The notes under the pieces: model-generated | What the model was told of the DNA's origin: nothing | Database searches by the model: none | What the model saw: the letters and a program-made list of their open reading frames with translations, nothing else | In this document: piece by piece, positions 20,332-30,104 of the stretch | How positions within the stretch are numbered: the stretch's first letter is position 1 | Layout of the letters: every line of letters begins with the position of its first letter | Source: Mariprofundus sp. | GTDB lineage: Bacteria > Pseudomonadota > Zetaproteobacteria > Mariprofundales > Mariprofundaceae | Direction: 5' to 3' | Assembly (NCBI GenBank): GCA_030951045.1 | Contig: JAUZQJ010000007.1 | Coordinates: 1-32,939 of the forward strand | DNA: 32,939 nt | Made by a program: the position numbers and the translations under genes

Positions 20332-20829
20332 TTAATCTACAGTAAAACCATCTGCTGCACGGCGCATGCCAACAGGTCCAGTACGGCTTGTTTCGATAAT
20401 GCCAAAGGGTTCCAGTTCAAGCAGAATAGTATCGAGCACCTCTACCGGGCCAGTGACCTCCAGAATATCATGGCTGTCAGGGTGATCATCAATGATGCTG
20501 GCACCATACTGTTCAATCAGTGCAAGCAACTCATCTCTCTGATCCGCGCCAGCATCTACCTTGGCAATCAACATGCCACGTTCCAAATGCACGGCATGAG
20601 AAATGTCTTCTACCTTAATGACCGGGATCAACTTATTGAGCTGTTTTTTAATCTGCTCGATGATGCGTTCATCACCACGCGTAACCAGGGTCATACGGCT
20701 GATGCTGTGGTCAGGCAGCGGTGCCACATTGAGTGTTTCGATATTGTAACCACGGGCGGAGAATAGCCCTGCAATGCGGGTCAATACGCCAAATTCATTT
20801 TCCATCAAAATCGTAATGGTATGTCTCAT
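20332..20829 (-). CDS. ilvH: Acetolactate synthase small (regulatory) subunit
   Basis: ACT domain [37 protein letters not shown]; adjacent to the large subunit. Confidence 0.96.
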   Translation of the reverse strand: MRHTITILMENEFGVLTRIAGLFSARGYNIETLNVAPLPDHSISRMTLVTRGDERIIEQIKKQLNKLIPVIKVEDISHAVHLERGMLIAKVDAGADQRDELLALIEQYGASIIDDHPDSHDILEVTGPVEVLDTILLELEPFGIIETSRTGPVGMRRAADGFTVD

Positions 20830-22526
20830 GATAGCACCATCTCATTGAGTGCTGCACCCGCAGGCACCATAGGGAATACATTCTCTTCTTTTGAAATCGC
20901 AACATCGACAATGACAAAGCGGTCTTTGGTGTTCAGTGCCTGGATCAACGCAGGCTCCAGCTCTTCCAGTTTATCCACACGCAGACCAAGGCCGCCATAG
21001 GCATCTGCCAGTTTTACAAAGTCAGGCAGGGAATCAAAATAAGAGTTGGAATAACGGGACTCATAAAACATCTCCTGCCACTGACGCACCATGCCCATAT
21101 AACCATTGTTCAGGATTACCACGACAACGGGCAGGTTGTATTGAAAGGCCATCGAGAATTCCTGACTACACATCTGAATGGAGGAGTCACCGGTAAACAG
21201 CACAACCTTTTCACTTGGTTTGGCAATCTGTGCACCGATAGCTGCAGGCAGTCCGTAACCCATCGTGCCAAGGCCACCGGAGGTTAACCAGCGGTTGGGT
21301 TTTTTAAAGCCGTAATACTGTGCCGACCACATTTGATGTTGTCCTACATCGGTGGCAACAATGGCATTACCCTCAGTGAGCTCGTGAACTTTGCAGATAA
21401 CTGTTTGTGGTTTAATGACCGCATCAGGATCTTGCACATAGCCAAGGGAGTCTTTCGAACGCCATTCATCAATCTGTTCCCACCATAAAGCCATCGCATC
21501 CTGATTCTGGTTGAATGGTTTGCGGGCCATTTCATCGATAATCTGTTGTAACACGGTTGCAACATCACCAACGATAGGTAGGTCTGCATGGATGTTTTTG
21601 GAGATCGAAGATGGATCCACATCAATATGAATAATAGTGGCATCCGGCGCAAAGGCTTCCAGTCGGCCGGTTACGCGGTCGTCAAAACGTGCTCCGATAG
21701 CAACGAGTAGATCACAATGGGATACGGCCATATTGGCTTCATAGGTGCCATGCATGCCCAGCATGCCGACAAAATGACTATCATCATAAGGTATGCCGCC
21801 AAGCCCCATCAGGGTGTTGGTAACCGGAGCGTTGATGCTATGCGCCAGTTCCTTAAGTAGTGCGGAACCACCCTCTGAATTTATTACACCGCCACCGGTG
21901 TAGAGCATTGGACGTTTGGCTTTTGCCATCAATCTGATCGCCTTCTTGATCTGACCTGGGTGGCCGGATACAACAGGCTGGTAAGAGCGGATATTTACCT
22001 CTTCAGGCCAAACGAATTCGCAGATGTCATTGCTGACATCTTTCGGCAGGTCAATAAGTACCGGACCCGGACGGCCCGTGGTGGCGATATGAAAGGCCTG
22101 GCGAATCACCAGAGCCAGATCTTCAACATGTTTGACGAGAAAATTATGTTTGGTGGCTGAACGGGTAAGGCCGACAACATCGGCTTCCTGGAACGCATCG
22201 CCACCAATCAGGCTGGTTGGAACCTGGCCTGAGAAACATACGGTTGGAATCGAGTCGGAAAGGGAGTCAGCCAAGCCGGTGACTGCATTGGTTGCACCGG
22301 GGCCTGAGGTAACCAGCGCTACACCACATTTCTGGGATGCACGTGCATAACCATTGGCGGCATGCAATGCGCCCTGTTCATGGCGTACCAGATAATGTTT
22401 AAAGTGGTTTTGTTTGAAAATCGCGTCGTAAATAGGCAGGACAGCCCCGCCGGGATAACCAAAAATGGTATCCACGCCTTCACGTTTTAAGCATTCAACT
22501 AAGATTTCTGCGCCGGTTAATTTCAT
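20826..22526 (-). CDS. ilvB: Acetolactate synthase large subunit
   Basis: [47 protein letters not shown], ThDP motif [29 protein letters not shown]. Start chosen at [13 protein letters not shown]; the ORF track extends to 22577. Confidence 0.96.
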   Translation of the reverse strand: MKLTGAEILVECLKREGVDTIFGYPGGAVLPIYDAIFKQNHFKHYLVRHEQGALHAANGYARASQKCGVALVTSGPGATNAVTGLADSLSDSIPTVCFSGQVPTSLIGGDAFQEADVVGLTRSATKHNFLVKHVEDLALVIRQAFHIATTGRPGPVLIDLPKDVSNDICEFVWPEEVNIRSYQPVVSGHPGQIKKAIRLMAKAKRPMLYTGGGVINSEGGSALLKELAHSINAPVTNTLMGLGGIPYDDSHFVGMLGMHGTYEANMAVSHCDLLVAIGARFDDRVTGRLEAFAPDATIIHIDVDPSSISKNIHADLPIVGDVATVLQQIIDEMARKPFNQNQDAMALWWEQIDEWRSKDSLGYVQDPDAVIKPQTVICKVHELTEGNAIVATDVGQHQMWSAQYYGFKKPNRWLTSGGLGTMGYGLPAAIGAQIAKPSEKVVLFTGDSSIQMCSQEFSMAFQYNLPVVVVILNNGYMGMVRQWQEMFYESRYSNSYFDSLPDFVKLADAYGGLGLRVDKLEELEPALIQALNTKDRFVIVDVAISKEENVFPMVPAGAALNEMVLS

Positions 22527-22644
22527 GGTTGTATTATTGCACTCACTGGTATTTATAGAAGGCTGGGAAAACTGCACCTGTCATTGCACAGGGTCAAGGA
22601 AAAGGCCTGAAAAAGCCTCAAAAAACAAGGGGTATTGCGGGGCA

Positions 22645-23364
22645 TTACGGGGTCGGGAAATCAATAAATGGTGTTTCAATTTCACCGGACACGTTGACAC
22701 TCACCTTACCTTCTCCTGATGAGAGGGAGGGGGTATCGGCAGCCATCGATTTGCTCATCATGGCCATTTCAGCGCGGTATATGACAGGCTGGGGCGCATG
22801 ACTGCTGGTATTCAAACGGATGATTCTAAATGTTTTTGCGGAGAGCCCTTTGGCAATAACAGCTGCTTTATCTCTAAATGAAGCAATAGCCTGTAGGCGC
22901 AATGTGTCCTGTACGGCTTTGGTGGTGTCAGCGCTGATGCGAAACTGCAAACCGGAAAGGTTTGTCCCTTCGGCTTCAATAGCATCTAGCCAGCCGGGCA
23001 CCGCATCAAGATGTTGGCTGACAATTTCACCGGTTTGGGTCATGCGCCAGCCGGTGCGCTGGCGGGGCTGGTTTTTCACATGTTTCCATATTGGCTGCAT
23101 ATTACGACTGGTGGTTTTGAGTTTCACACCCTTCTCATGCGCCAAACGGCTCTTGATGGCTGCGGATACCTTGTTGACATACTGGCGAATAGTGCGGGCA
23201 TCGGTGCCTTCTTTTTCCACCCGGAAACTAATCACCACTTCATCATTGGGCACCTGTGTTTCCACTGCTGCGTTGAGATTGATTCGTGTACCGCTAGGCC
23301 CCTGTGCTTCGGCAGAAACAAGGGTTGGCATAAGTATGAGTGAGAGAAAAAGTAAATATCGCAT
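22645..23364 (-). CDS. SIMPL (DUF541)-domain periplasmic protein
   Basis: Signal peptide MRYLLFLSLILMPTLVSAEA; SIMPL-like pattern (VETQVPNDEVVISFRVEKEGTDARTIRQYVNKV..., GFRMTQT-like GWRMTQTGEIVSQHLDAVPGWLDAI). Confidence 0.82.
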   Translation of the reverse strand: MRYLLFLSLILMPTLVSAEAQGPSGTRINLNAAVETQVPNDEVVISFRVEKEGTDARTIRQYVNKVSAAIKSRLAHEKGVKLKTTSRNMQPIWKHVKNQPRQRTGWRMTQTGEIVSQHLDAVPGWLDAIEAEGTNLSGLQFRISADTTKAVQDTLRLQAIASFRDKAAVIAKGLSAKTFRIIRLNTSSHAPQPVIYRAEMAMMSKSMAADTPSLSSGEGKVSVNVSGEIETPFIDFPTP

Positions 23365-23923
23365 TGGATCAGTATGAAACCGCTTTGAATAATCTGCAAG
23401 ACCAACTATTGGCTAACTGGGGAAGTAAGCCTTTGAATCCCGCTTCGAGCTGTGCCTGAGAATTGATTATTCAATGGAAACAACAGAACAGCAGTTTTCC
23501 TACTGTGTTCATTCTTTGGCTGCATAAGCGATAAACAATCAATTTGTACTATTTGGATAACTCTTGTCCAAAAGAAATGAACGAAATCAGCCTATACCTC
23601 CAGACATTCAGGTTAATCTCAGTCCGTCGCGGCAGTGTAAAGCCCTGAGGGTTAGGCCACAGTCCAAATCAAAGATACCCCGGTCATATTTGAGTCGTCC
23701 TATCGCGCAGCGGGACAACGCTGCTTGCTCCCTTCGGGTGCCCGATTTCACACATTAAAAAACGGTCGCGCTCCGCTGCTCGATTTCGTTTTTAAATGCG
23801 CATGATCGGCTGCCTGCTAGCGGGGGAATGTGGCACTCGTTCAAGCTGCGGTGGTATGTCTAATGTTTTAGGCAGTGTTTGCTGATGATGTATGAATTGT
23901 CTGGCTTTGGTTATCATGCAGGC

Positions 23924-24445
23924 ATGAATGAATCGCATCAACCTTTACCAGAACAGGTTTCGACATGGATAGAACAATTGGATTTGGAAAAGCATCCGGA
24001 AGGGGGCTGGTATAGAGAGATTTACCGTTCATCTGAACAAATGCCATCCGAGGGGTTGCCTGCCCGTTTTGAAGGTGAAAGAGCATTTTGCACCTGCATC
24101 TATTTTCTGCTGAGTGGGGATGAATTTTCAGCCCTGCACCGTATCAAACAGGATGAGTTATGGCACTTCTATGCAGGGGATGGACTAACTGTGCATGTGA
24201 TTGATAAAGCCGGTGTTTATGCTGAGAAAAAGCTGGGGCCTAGGCTTGACCAGGGTGAATCATTCCAACAGGTCGTGGAGGCCGGTGACTGGTTTGGAGC
24301 ATCTCTGTCAGCAGGTGGATACGCACTGGTTGGCTGCACCGTTGCGCCCGGGTTTGATTTTGACGATTTTGAAATGCCGGGCAGAGAGTATCTGTTGGGA
24401 TTGTTTCCACAGCATAGCAATGTCATCAATCTGCTGACCCGCTAG
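23924..24445 (+). CDS. Cupin-domain protein, DUF985 family
   Basis: LEKHPEGGWYREIYRS, TCIYFLLSGDEFSALHRIKQDELWHFYAGDGLTVHVI, GCTVAPGFDFDDFEM. Start chosen at MNESHQPL. Confidence 0.9.
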   Translation: MNESHQPLPEQVSTWIEQLDLEKHPEGGWYREIYRSSEQMPSEGLPARFEGERAFCTCIYFLLSGDEFSALHRIKQDELWHFYAGDGLTVHVIDKAGVYAEKKLGPRLDQGESFQQVVEAGDWFGASLSAGGYALVGCTVAPGFDFDDFEMPGREYLLGLFPQHSNVINLLTR

Positions 24446-24449
24446 ACAG

Positions 24450-25361
24450 ATGATGGATGATTCTGCCATTGAGCCATTTCTATTTCGCGGCCATCGTTTT
24501 TTTGTTAAACGGGATGATCTGATTGATCCGTTGCTCAGTGGCAATAAATACCGCAAGCTATACAGCCTGATTCACACGCCTGCTCAGCAATACAAGCAGC
24601 TTCTCTCTTATGGAGGTACGCAATCGAATGCCATGCTCTCCATTGCAGCGTTGTGCCATCAAAAGGGCTGGCAGTTTCATTACACATCAAAACCTGTTTC
24701 AGCCCATATCAAACAAGAACCGACCGGCAATTTAAAACTGGCTCTGGAGCTGGGCATGCAGCTGCATGAGGTGGCACATGATGATTACGATGCTGCTGTT
24801 TGTGTCTTGAAATCACAGGCTGAGGATGGTTGCCTGTTTGTACCGCAGGGTGGTGCTGATCCGATTGCTCAAGCTGGTATTGGGCAACTCGCCAAAGAGA
24901 TCAGGCAATGGCAAGAAGAGCATGAGATCGAATCGTTATATGTTGTGACACCTTCAGGTACTGGCACTACGGCTTTCTATCTTGCCGAAGCGTTAAACAA
25001 TGCCACTGTGCTGACTACACCGGCTGTGGGTGATAAAGCTTGTCTGCTATCCCAGATGAATCTGTTGGGGGTAGTGCCCGAGAATCTGAGGATGCTTGAG
25101 AGCGACAAAAAACATCACTTTGCCAAACCATACCCCGAATTCCTGGAGATATGGCAGGAACTGAAAGATGCGGGTATTGAGTTTGATTTGATTTATGGAG
25201 CATTGATGTGGCACACCCTGCTTCAGCATATTGATAGCATGAAAGGCACTGTGCTTTATGTGCATAGCGGTGGACTGATCGGTAATGCCACGATGTTAGA
25301 GCGTTATGTTCATAAGGGTATGTTTTCGAGTGCATTCAACTTCGACTTTTCCAAGGTTTGA
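24450..25361 (+). CDS. PLP-dependent 1-aminocyclopropane-1-carboxylate deaminase/D-cysteine desulfhydrase-like protein
   Basis: KRDDLIDPLLSGNKYRKLYSL (PLP-Lys region), LLSYGGTQSNAMLSIAALCHQKGW, YVVTPSGTGTTAFYLAEAL, YVHSGGLIGNATM. Confidence 0.85.
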   Translation: MMDDSAIEPFLFRGHRFFVKRDDLIDPLLSGNKYRKLYSLIHTPAQQYKQLLSYGGTQSNAMLSIAALCHQKGWQFHYTSKPVSAHIKQEPTGNLKLALELGMQLHEVAHDDYDAAVCVLKSQAEDGCLFVPQGGADPIAQAGIGQLAKEIRQWQEEHEIESLYVVTPSGTGTTAFYLAEALNNATVLTTPAVGDKACLLSQMNLLGVVPENLRMLESDKKHHFAKPYPEFLEIWQELKDAGIEFDLIYGALMWHTLLQHIDSMKGTVLYVHSGGLIGNATMLERYVHKGMFSSAFNFDFSKV

Positions 25362-25394
25362 GAGGTATTCAAACCATAGTGTCGGAAGAGCTAA

Positions 25395-25706
25395 TTAATT
25401 ATCGATAACAGCCGTCACGCCATCTTTGTTGCAGGAGAGTGTTACGGTGGTCATATCCAGCGGCATGGAGAGGGCTTTGCTTAAATTCATGTTTCCTGTC
25501 ACGGATTTCACACCATCCGCAATCACTTCATAAGGAATTGCGGCGCAATCGCCATTGGCCTGCACAACCAGACGAGCCATTTTTGATTCACTGGCGATGA
25601 CACCGGGAGTGCCGTGGTCGATCATATATGAATATTTGCCTGCGATAGCTTGAGAGCCGAACGGTAAAAACAGCAGTAGTGAACATAAAATAGCTTTGCG
25701 AAACAT
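25395..25706 (-). CDS. Small secreted hypothetical protein
   Basis: Signal peptide MFRKAILCSLLLFLPFGSQAIA with two later Cys residues. No family recognised. ORF track extends to 25751. Confidence 0.65.
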   Translation of the reverse strand: MFRKAILCSLLLFLPFGSQAIAGKYSYMIDHGTPGVIASESKMARLVVQANGDCAAIPYEVIADGVKSVTGNMNLSKALSMPLDMTTVTLSCNKDGVTAVIDN

Positions 25707-25877
25707 GAGAACTCCATTCAACTTTAGTAGTGATCGAATCATAACGCCCAAGGTGGCCGAGAGCTATTCGGCCATTCAAACAGATCAATAAGTCATGGAT
25801 ATGTCATCTTGGTGCCACATCGATGACTTAGATGGTTGTTAACCTTAGCAGCAAATATGATGCAAAGGAGGAATACA

Positions 25878-25973
25878 ATGAATGACACAATATATATCAG
25901 CTTACAGTTTGTTGGCGGCCTGGTGATTATGTTTTTATTGATGGTGGTGCTTGATACCCTCTCCAGATTATAA
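25878..25973 (+). CDS. 31-aa single-pass membrane micro-protein (not in the ORF track)
   Basis: MNDTIYISLQFVGGLVIMFLLMVVLDTLSRL*, preceded by a strong Shine-Dalgarno (AAAGGAGGAATACAATG) with one hydrophobic helix. Confidence 0.6.
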   Translation: MNDTIYISLQFVGGLVIMFLLMVVLDTLSRL

Positions 25974-26144
25974 AACATACCTTACCCAGCTAATATTCTC
26001 GCTTCTGCTTGAGCTGCACTGGCTCAGCATTATCTTCTTCCTTGCCTGTACCTGATGGTAACCAGTAAAAATCACATAAAGCAATAAAGATTCAATGTAT
26101 GCCAGAGCTATTTGATTGATTCAATTCCTGTTAGCTACTGTCGA

Positions 26145-26330
26145 TTAATACGAGCTATCGGGGCCGAAGGCATGAGTGACTGCTTCTTCTCCACACACCC
26201 AGTCATAGAGTTGATGATCACCCTCGAATCCTCGATGTTCAGCCAGAAAATAAGCCGCGACTTCAACCATCTCGTGGCGATCTATTTCTGGTTGATTTTG
26301 TGTTGGTATTGGTTTGTCCTTGTTTGACAT
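26145..26330 (-). CDS. DUF2934-like small protein
   Basis: EMVEVAAYFLAEHRGFEGDHQLYDWVCGEEAV resembles the DUF2934 pattern. GGAGAGAATTATG precedes the start on the minus strand. Confidence 0.65.
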   Translation of the reverse strand: MSNKDKPIPTQNQPEIDRHEMVEVAAYFLAEHRGFEGDHQLYDWVCGEEAVTHAFGPDSSY

Positions 26331-26461
26331 AATTCTCTCCGAGAACGATATAGTTGTTATTTATGCACGTTGGGCATATCCCTATCCCCAACTGACAGAG
26401 TATAACATGATTTAGACTTACACACCTGAAATTATTTTCCGCCTTCATGAACCGGTTTATC

Positions 26462-26474
26462 GGGGGGGGGGGGG
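26462..26474. repeat. 13-nt poly-G homopolymer tract
   Basis: Thirteen consecutive G on the + strand, encoding the PAPPPP stretch at the end of the vapC reading frame. Confidence 0.85.
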
Positions 26475-26873
26475 CAGGTAAATACCAACAGGACAAAATA
26501 ACGCTTTGCAGGTGAATGATCTCAACCATGTGATCAAAATCGCGGTCGGAGTAGAGCAGTGGCAGGTCGTGTTCGATGCAATATGAGGCAATCATGACAT
26601 CAATAGTTTTGCGAACGGTGACGCCATGTTTGCGTAAGTTACGGTAGTTCTCGGCGGCTTTTATCGCAACATCAGGACCGAGCATGGTTACAACGGGGAG
26701 TTCATTCAATAATTCGTGTGCTTTATGGAAGTCGGCGTCTTTACGAAATCCCTGCAAGACTTCGGTCAACATATGATCACCTCATCAACGCCCAGCGAGC
26801 GATCCAGTGCATCAGTTTCCGGAGTTTGACGGCAGTTGAAGTAGTCGATCCATACGGAGGGATCGACCGGCAT
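26475..26873 (-). pseudogene. vapC: VapC-type PIN-domain toxin, disrupted by an apparent short internal deletion/frameshift
   Basis: Two minus-strand pieces in different frames join into one PIN protein: MPVDPSVWIDYFNCRQTPETDALDRSLGVDEVII (26873 down to 26766) and MLTEVLQGFRKDADFHKAHELLNELPVVTMLGPDVAIKAAENYRNLRKHGVTVRKTIDVMIASYCIEHDLPLLYSDRDFDHM (from 26772). Confidence 0.8.
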
Positions 26874-26961
26874 CAGGAATCTGTACGCATTTTGTTGATC
26901 TATTCAATTTTGACCAAAAAACAATGGGGCAGAAACAGTCCACTGCTGATTATATATTCCG

Positions 26962-26980
26962 TATTCCATAATCTGGAATA
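26962..26980. repeat. Inverted repeat TATTCCA-TAATC-TGGAATA upstream of the vapC remnant
   Basis: 7-bp perfect arms with a 5-nt spacer; operator-like, about 90 nt upstream of the vapC remnant start. Confidence 0.5.
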
Positions 26981-27112
26981 AAGAGGCGAGGGGGTGATTC
27001 ATCTGGTCGGATCAAGATGAATGTTGAAACCTGTCATTCACCGCTTTGATTGGGTGGCTGAGTCGCTATGCTGCGGGCATTTGTTAATGAACCGCAGTTT
27101 TAGGAGTCCCTT

Positions 27113-27958
27113 GTGAAATATGTTGGAGCACATACCAGTGCAGCTGGTGGCGTTGAGAATGCACCGCTCAGAGCGAAAGAGATTGGCGCGCAGGCGTTTG
27201 CTTTATTTACCAAGAATCAGCGCCAGTGGGTGGCTAAACCGCTGACAGAACAGAGCATTGCTGCATTCAAATCCAATTTGGAGTTTGCCGGGATCAAACC
27301 CGAACATGTGCTGCCGCATGACAGTTATCTGATCAATCTGGGACATCCTGACGAGGAACCATTATCCAAATCACGTAACGCATTTCTTGATGAGTTACAG
27401 CGTTGTGAGCAGCTGGGATTAAAACTGCTCAATTTCCATCCGGGTTCGCATCTGAAGAAGATAGAAGAAGCTGATTGTCTAAGCCGTATTGCTGAATCGA
27501 TTAACTGGGCGCTGGATCAGACAAACGATGTGATTGCTGTGATTGAGAATACCAGTGGCCAGGGGACTAATCTGGGTTACAGGTTTGAACATCTGGCAGC
27601 CATTATTGATCAGGTGGACGATAAATCGCGCGTGGGTGTCTGTCTGGATACCTGCCATACCTTTACGGCCGGATATGATATGCGCACAACGGAAGACTGT
27701 GAGACAACCTTTGGCGAATTTGATGATGTTGTTGGGTTCAAATACCTACGTGGCATGCATATCAATGGTTCCAAAGCCAAGTTTGCTTCGCGTGTGGATC
27801 GCCATCATTCCCTGACACAGGGCGAGTTGGGGCTGGATGTATTTCGTTATATTATGAATAGCTCACACTTTGATGATATCCCGATGGTGCTTGAAACTAT
27901 TGATGCGACGATCTGGCCCGAAGAAATCCAGCTTCTTTATTCCTTGATTGAAGCTTAG
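27113..27958 (+). CDS. nfo: Endonuclease IV (AP endonuclease)
   Basis: [81 protein letters not shown]. Confidence 0.97.
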   Translation: MKYVGAHTSAAGGVENAPLRAKEIGAQAFALFTKNQRQWVAKPLTEQSIAAFKSNLEFAGIKPEHVLPHDSYLINLGHPDEEPLSKSRNAFLDELQRCEQLGLKLLNFHPGSHLKKIEEADCLSRIAESINWALDQTNDVIAVIENTSGQGTNLGYRFEHLAAIIDQVDDKSRVGVCLDTCHTFTAGYDMRTTEDCETTFGEFDDVVGFKYLRGMHINGSKAKFASRVDRHHSLTQGELGLDVFRYIMNSSHFDDIPMVLETIDATIWPEEIQLLYSLIEA

Positions 27959-28277
27959 AGATCATTCATCATGGGTAGAGTCAGGGGCGGGATAAAATAC
28001 CCTCTACTCGCCATAGTTATATCTTTGAGATTTCACTACCTTCTTTACGCATAGCCCTATGTCATGGAGGGTGTGATTTAATGATAGTTAAGCTTGTATT
28101 CTCATTGTTTGAGCAGTCAAACAGCATGATTAAAAGATTACGTCTTTTAGCCCTCGCCCCATTAGCAGCCAGCTGCCTTCATACGTCTAATCGCTCGTCG
28201 AATGTATGGACCTTTTTTACGCATCCACAGCGCAGTGTTGTGGCGATTGGGTCGGGATCGGCCATGAGGTGTTGTTT

Positions 28278-30104
28278 ATGAGTTCTGTTCTTCGATATGT
28301 AGAGTCTTTTATATTCTTCACCATGATGTTTTTAGGCCTGCCACTGGTTGGTTCTACAGAAGAAGCGGTTCACATTTTAGATCAGGCTCAATTTATTGCG
28401 GTAGAGAGTGAAATAATTCCCGGAGTGAATCGAGCGGATTGGAAGCCAGTAGACTTGCCTGATATATGGCATCAAAACCATCCAGGTTACGGTGGCACGA
28501 TCTGGTACAGAGCCGTTGTGCCGCTGGATACTCTACCTGATCAGTTGTGGGCCGTTTATTTACCACGCATCAATATGAATGCGGCTGTGTATGTGAACGG
28601 GGTGTTGATTGGCAATGGTGGCCGATTTGAGCAGCCGATGGCGCGTAACTGGAATCGTCCTCTATATTTTAATGTGCCACAGACGCTTTGGCAGAAGGGG
28701 GAGAATATCCTGCAGCTACGTTTACAGGCAGATGCAAATTGTCGAGGTGGTTTGTATCCTCTACATGTTGGCCCGGAAAGCCTGTTAAAGCCAGTTTATC
28801 AGCGCGCATTATTGCTTCAGATTGATCTGCTGAAGATTCTTTTTGTGCTGTCATTATGCGTCAGTCTTATCACTTTTGTGCTTTGGTTAATGCGACGTCG
28901 CGACGACTCAATGTATGGTTTCTATGCCTTGGGTACGTTTTTCTGGGCTGTTTATATTCAATATTTCTTTGTGCAGGATATTTCTATCTCAGCACATGAT
29001 TGGATGTGGCTTACCTTTAGTAGTGCTTACGGCATGGTTATTTCGATGATGTTGTTTTGTCAGCTATTCATGAAGCTGAAATGTGGTTGGTGTTTGAAAG
29101 TGGTTCCCTTGTACGGCTTACTGACCTCTATTCTACTTTATCTAACCCCATTGGATTCGATGTTTGAAATGATCGCTTATTCATTTGTAGGGATAGCTCT
29201 GTTTGTTATTTATATGTCAGTACATCTGGTGCGATATGCTTTTAAACACCTGAACTTTGAAACTGCTATGCTGATTTTTGGTGTGTTGGTGAATGTAGGC
29301 TTTGGTATCCATGATCTGCTAACGCTGAAGCTGGCCTGGTCACCGCCTAACTATTTACTGCATTATGGAACACCTGTGATGTTTTTTGCTATGGGAATCA
29401 TTCTGCTGAACCGTTTTCTTCAGATACTTGAGCAGAGTGAACGATTGAACCTTGAACTGGACCAGCGTGTTACACAGAAAGAGATCGCGTTGTCTGCGAT
29501 GCATGAAGCGTTGCGTCTTGTGGAGCGTAAAGAGGCAATCCTGACAGAGCGTGAACGTATGGTAGAGGATTTGCATGATGGGATGGGTGGTCAGTTGGTC
29601 GCGGCACTGTCTCTAGTGGATAAACCCGAAGAAAACAGCATGCTGAAGCAGGCTTTGGAAAATGCCATGCTGGATTTCCGTTTGGTGGTCGATTCGTTGG
29701 ATGACGATAGTCATGATATTGCAACCTTACTGGGTATGTTACGTATGCGCTTGGAACCTCAGTTTAATGCTTCTGGTATGCAGTTATCCTGGCAATTGAA
29801 AGATGGGCCAGAACTTAGGGGTGTGCCTTCAGAACCATCGCTGCATATTTTACGCATTGTGCAGGAGGCCATCACCAATGCGATTCGGCACTCATCAGGC
29901 AGCCTGATAGGTGTATTGATTACCGCTGCAGATGGCTTTCTAATAGTTCAGGTGACAGATAATGGCACGGGTTTCATGGCGAAGGGGCAAGGTCATGGTA
30001 TAGAGAACATGAAAAAACGTGCTGCAAGAATCGGTGCTGAATTAAATGTTGAGAGCTCTTCTCTAGGAGTTGCTGTTTGCCTTAGGTATCCTTGTGGTGA
30101 TTGA
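28278..30104 (+). CDS. 7TMR-DISM-type sensor histidine kinase (HisKA_3/HATPase_c)
   Basis: Extracytoplasmic jelly-roll-like region (WYRAVVPLDTLPDQLWAVYLPRINMNAAVYVNGVLIGNGG), about seven TM helices, HisKA_3 motif MVEDLHDGMGGQLVAALS, HATPase motifs IVQEAITNAIRHS and VTDNGTGF. Start chosen at MSSVLRYV. Confidence 0.87.
   Translation: MSSVLRYVESFIFFTMMFLGLPLVGSTEEAVHILDQAQFIAVESEIIPGVNRADWKPVDLPDIWHQNHPGYGGTIWYRAVVPLDTLPDQLWAVYLPRINMNAAVYVNGVLIGNGGRFEQPMARNWNRPLYFNVPQTLWQKGENILQLRLQADANCRGGLYPLHVGPESLLKPVYQRALLLQIDLLKILFVLSLCVSLITFVLWLMRRRDDSMYGFYALGTFFWAVYIQYFFVQDISISAHDWMWLTFSSAYGMVISMMLFCQLFMKLKCGWCLKVVPLYGLLTSILLYLTPLDSMFEMIAYSFVGIALFVIYMSVHLVRYAFKHLNFETAMLIFGVLVNVGFGIHDLLTLKLAWSPPNYLLHYGTPVMFFAMGIILLNRFLQILEQSERLNLELDQRVTQKEIALSAMHEALRLVERKEAILTERERMVEDLHDGMGGQLVAALSLVDKPEENSMLKQALENAMLDFRLVVDSLDDDSHDIATLLGMLRMRLEPQFNASGMQLSWQLKDGPELRGVPSEPSLHILRIVQEAITNAIRHSSGSLIGVLITAADGFLIVQVTDNGTGFMAKGQGHGIENMKKRAARIGAELNVESSSLGVAVCLRYPCGD

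Noticed and set aside
22820-23377. 185-aa plus-strand ORF opposite the SIMPL gene
   Set aside because: Antisense to a better-supported signal-peptide-bearing SIMPL protein; no recognisable domain.
23564-23758. 64-aa ORF in the hairpin-rich block
   Set aside because: Composition follows the stem-forming repeats; more likely noncoding.
26718-26981. 87-aa plus-strand ORF across the vapC remnant
   Set aside because: Antisense to the recognisable PIN-domain pseudogene.
28081-28281. 66-aa plus-strand ORF before the histidine kinase
   Set aside because: No family, overlaps the kinase 5' region, and no clear SD; also considered a basic minus-strand peptide (MRKKGPYIRRAIRRMKAAGC) here but could not support it.
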